A stretch of 64,000 bases of DNA from Parachlorella kessleri (Eukaryota; Chlorophyta; Trebouxiophyceae; Chlorellales; Chlorellaceae): NCBI GenBank assembly GCA_001598975.1, contig BBXU01000203.1, positions 1 through 64,000 on the forward strand, written 5' to 3'. Under the pieces are notes generated by a model. That model did not search any database and was not told the DNA's origin. It was given only the letters and a program-made list of their open reading frames with translations. Below, in pieces: positions 63,101 through 64,000 of the stretch. Made by a program: the position numbers and the translations under genes. Each line of letters begins with the position of its first letter. Positions within the stretch are counted from its first letter, which is position 1.

Positions 63101-64000
63101 GCAGCCGTCGCTGGACATTGGCACGACGACAGCGCTGTAGCTGTTCAGGCTGCATCTGGCAGCTTGCTTGTCGAGCTTGTGGGGGTTGGGAAGGATGCCA
63201 AGGGCCCCACACCAAGACCTGCTGTCGTTGCTGCAGCAGCTAGTAGCCAGCAGGCTGCCGAGCCAGACAAACTGCTTTATAGCACATTGTGGCTTGCCTC
63301 TGCACCCTCACACCCCATTGTCCACCAGCAGGAAGCCATGATCGTGCCAGCAGGCAGCCAAGCGGCCAGCGTAGCCCAAGCCTTGTCTGCCCTGCAGCAT
63401 GCAGTGTCTTCCTCCGCTCGTGGCGTTGCAGCAACCATTGCAAGCAGTCCGCTGCCCGCTGCTTCTCCCGTCCCTGCCATAGGCTGGCATTTGCAGCAGT
63501 CAGCAGCTGCTGTTGGCGGCCTGCTGAAGGCCCTTGCCCAAGAGGTACCAGCCTTGGCGGTTGCCACAACCCATCTGCCTGCAGCCAGGTCCCCATGGAC
63601 GCTGACTCTGGCGGCCTCTCCTGGTGGCATTGAGAGTGATGCCCATGGCACTGCTGTGGAGGGTGGCATGCAGTATGTGCCACGCCTCTTGGCCCTGCCT
63701 GACAGCACAGCAGCGCCAGCCACTGCCGTTACTGCTCCCTCTTTCACGGGCAGCTTTGCTGTCACTGGTGGCTCGGGGGTACTGGCAGGCTATGTGGCCC
63801 ACTGGCTCATGCAGCATGGAGCCATCGCAATCCACCTATGCAGCCGCAGTGGGGCGATGGAGGGCAGTGTGCTGCTGCAAGCACCTCCAGGAGTGATGGT
63901 TTCTGGGCACAAAGCAGATGGGGCTCAGCTAGCGGATGTGGCAGGCCTGGTGGATAGCCTCTCAGCTGCCCCGCTGGCCGGGACCATCCATGCCGGTGGT
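23482..64000 (+). CDS. Giant AT-less modular type I polyketide synthase (3' end beyond window)
   Basis: Single gene with 54 exons in the window, joined with consistent phase to 9,994 codons and still open at the right edge. It would build a polyketide by stepwise decarboxylative condensation on carrier-protein-bound chains, probably in the cytosol. Order: acyl ligase, decayed KR-like segment, three ACPs, then six KS-led modules (details in the module entries). All six KS domains keep the Cys-His-His set. No GHSxG acyltransferase is present anywhere, so malonyl units must be loaded by a separate AT. The start ATG at 23482 precedes the conserved ligase N terminus and has no in-frame upstream homology. 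Six introns have GC-AG ends. Whether one full-length mRNA exists is not shown by the sequence; splitting into several transcripts is possible but no internal promoter or stop was seen. Multimodular PKSs with AT in trans are established in green algae. Confidence 0.96.
27300..27595 (+). other. Decayed KR/SDR-like half domain between ligase and loading ACPs
   Basis: Residues about 645-745 follow the Rossmann layout of a ketoreductase N-terminal half: a strand [19 protein letters not shown] where a KR has T-G-G-x-G-x-x-G, a second strand [10 protein letters not shown], a variable middle, and [15 protein letters not shown] matching the KR x-x-G-V-x-H-x-A-G-V-L segment. The nucleotide-binding glycines are lost and the catalytic Ser-Tyr half is absent. 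It is flanked by Ala/Pro-rich linkers. Assignment rests on pattern similarity only; it could be an unrelated linker domain. Confidence 0.5.
27750..28770 (+). other. Three tandem loading ACPs with T-S motif
   Basis: Three acyl carrier domains at about 27750-27985, 28210-28435 and 28544-28768, separated by Ala/Gln-rich linkers. Each has the ACP frame (PLMAAG or PLMSAG, then [12 protein letters not shown]; the second reads LVSDYPS). The phosphopantetheine site reads G-L-T-S-S-L, G-V-T-S-T-L and G-L-T-S-S-L instead of the G-L-D-S-L-G seen in every extension-module ACP of the same protein. The candidate serines are at 27861, 28314 and 28641. They are expected to receive the starter acyl group from the adjacent ligase. 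Confidence 0.9.
28965..36250 (+). other. PKS module 1: KS-DH-ER-KR-ACP (fully reducing)
   Basis: KS about 28965-31410 with catalytic Cys in DTACSSS (codon 29980-29982), His in [10 protein letters not shown] and in [20 protein letters not shown] follows within about 45 residues, with no AT. DH 31500-32380: [11 protein letters not shown] and [10 protein letters not shown] about 32990-34690: [18 protein letters not shown] and [15 protein letters not shown] 34740-35450: [31 protein letters not shown] 35720-36180, split by a GC-AG intron, site GLDSLGS. Exons: 29227-29330, 29480-29669, 29924-30157, 30382-30450, 30668-30856, 31041-33081, 33305-33414, 33608-33834, 34033-34303, 34486-35514, 35689-35825, 36003-36512. 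Predicted outcome: saturated beta carbon. Confidence 0.93.
36430..42140 (+). other. PKS module 2: KS-DH-KR-ACP-ACP
   Basis: KS about 36430-38990: DTACSSS (Cys codon 37381-37383), [23 protein letters not shown]; then KARFWLGP, no AT. DH 39050-39900: [11 protein letters not shown] and LDAAFHLG. No ER. KR 40435-41330: [42 protein letters not shown]. Two ACPs at 41480-41700 and 41780-41995, both GLDSLG. Exons: 36714-36861, 37042-37167, 37325-37415, 37598-37757, 37980-38136, 38358-38560, 38770-40917, 41130-42140. The 37415/37598 junction uses a GC donor. Predicted outcome: double bond. Confidence 0.92.
40953..41043 (+). repeat. Imperfect ~50-base tandem duplication inside a PKS intron
   Basis: The intron between 40917 and 41130 holds two copies of a unit containing ccatggacggctgt, gtctactt and cagttgcgttgac, starting at about 40953 and 41002. 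Non-coding and probably a recent slippage or duplication event. Confidence 0.8.
42316..47850 (+). other. PKS module 3: KS-DH-KR-ACP-ACP
   Basis: KS about 42340-44350: DTVCSSS (Cys codon 43130-43132; the residue before Cys is Val, not Ala), [23 protein letters not shown]; then KQRFWVAA, no AT. DH 44660-45420: [11 protein letters not shown] (the usual Gly four residues after His is Asp) and LDCCLHLA. No ER. KR 45965-46870: [28 protein letters not shown]. Two ACPs at 47060-47270 and 47350-47745, the second interrupted by an intron right after GLDSLSS. Exons: 42316-42422, 42622-42797, 42975-43550, 43776-44000, 44206-44439, 44619-46453, 46665-47457, 47633-48039. Predicted outcome: double bond if the DH is active. 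Confidence 0.92.
47930..54540 (+). other. PKS module 4: KS-DH-ER-KR-ACP-ACP (fully reducing, twin ACPs)
   Basis: KS about 47930-49490: DTACSSS (Cys codon 48705-48707), [23 protein letters not shown]; then KQRHWVCP, no AT. DH 49780-50580: [11 protein letters not shown] and [10 protein letters not shown] about 51120-52570: [33 protein letters not shown] 52793-53760: [30 protein letters not shown]. ACPs 53935-54140 and 54295-54500 are nearly identical. Exons: 48208-48339, 48522-49576, 49762-51231, 51389-51495, 51689-52186, 52365-52606, 52793-53044, 53287-54951. The acceptor before 48208 is a TAG. Predicted outcome: saturated beta carbon. Confidence 0.93.
53941..54472 (+). repeat. Twin ACP tandem duplication, 360-base period
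   Basis: The ACP-coding stretches beginning at 53941 and 54301 lie exactly 360 bases apart. They are identical for the first 42 bases and then differ mainly at third codon positions up to the FDYP motif. Both keep [19 protein letters not shown]. The spacing equals 120 codons, so the unit is one ACP plus linker. Confidence 0.93.
54640..60650 (+). other. PKS module 5: KS-DH-ER-KR-ACP (fully reducing)
   Basis: KS about 54680-56500: DTACSSS (Cys codon 55309-55311), [23 protein letters not shown]; then SKGLHWVAP, no AT. DH 56650-57340: [11 protein letters not shown] (Asp in place of the usual Gly) and [10 protein letters not shown] about 57900-59310: [33 protein letters not shown] 59355-60240: [30 protein letters not shown]. 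Single ACP 60420-60630, GLDSLSS. Exons: end of 53287-54951, then 55156-55726, 55907-56155, 56366-58016, 58189-58298, 58452-58949, 59116-59855, 60023-61099 (its 3' part encodes the start of KS6). Predicted outcome: saturated beta carbon. Confidence 0.92.
60820..64000 (+). other. PKS module 6: KS, degenerate DH, KR (cut by window end)
   Basis: KS about 60820-62400: DTACSSS (Cys codon 61451-61453), [23 protein letters not shown]; then RSRYWVAP, no AT. The DH-fold region 62480-63250 aligns without gaps to the other DHs but its catalytic His is Ile and the following Pro is Thr ([14 protein letters not shown]), so it should not dehydrate; the partner Asp (AVDAALQLQ) remains. KR begins near 63750 with [11 protein letters not shown] and runs off the window at a TIHAGG motif. 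Exons: end of 60023-61099 (GC donor at 61100), 61325-61829, 62007-64000. Predicted outcome: a retained beta-hydroxyl, if no separate dehydratase acts. Confidence 0.9.

Noticed and set aside
23482..64000. Recent bacterial gene transfer of the PKS
   Set aside because: Dozens of introns with conserved positions between modules and codon use like the neighbours argue for long residence in a eukaryotic genome.

Overview
This is nuclear DNA from a eukaryote, most likely a chlorophyte green alga of the Chlorella/Coccomyxa/Trebouxia type. The evidence is GC-rich, intron-dense genes, a plant-type CLC transporter, and a giant modular type I polyketide synthase (PKS) without acyltransferase domains, a gene class known from green algae. 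The exact genus cannot be read from the window. Exons were placed by hand from splice sites; reading phase stays consistent through every junction used.

Layout: (1) 1-8519, minus strand, the 5' part of a VPS13/chorein-like bridge lipid-transfer protein gene that runs off the left edge. (2) 8842-10890, plus, the TFIIF beta subunit (RAP30). (3) 11951-20080, plus, a 16-exon CLC chloride channel/antiporter with CBS domains, a changed selectivity-filter motif and a long disordered tail. (4) 21330-22731, minus, a four-exon gene of unknown function. (5) 23482 to the right edge, plus, one giant modular PKS gene: 54 exons and 9,994 codons read so far, still open at base 64000.

The PKS reads as a loading module (acyl-CoA-ligase-type adenylation domain, a decayed KR/SDR-like segment, three tandem ACPs with an unusual T-S motif) followed by module 1 KS-DH-ER-KR-ACP, module 2 KS-DH-KR-ACP-ACP, module 3 KS-DH-KR-ACP-ACP, module 4 KS-DH-ER-KR-ACP-ACP, module 5 KS-DH-ER-KR-ACP, and module 6 KS-(dead DH)-KR, cut by the window end. 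No module has an AT domain. Each KS is followed after only about 20-45 residues by a post-AT-linker-like aromatic motif, so extender units must be supplied in trans. The predicted order of reduction is saturated, alkene, alkene, saturated, saturated, hydroxyl, on an acyl starter chosen by the ligase.

Other window-wide signals are nine GC-AG introns across four genes, intron positions shared between PKS modules, and near-identical patches between modules, all consistent with growth by module duplication. No mobile elements, CRISPR arrays, tRNA or rRNA genes were recognised.
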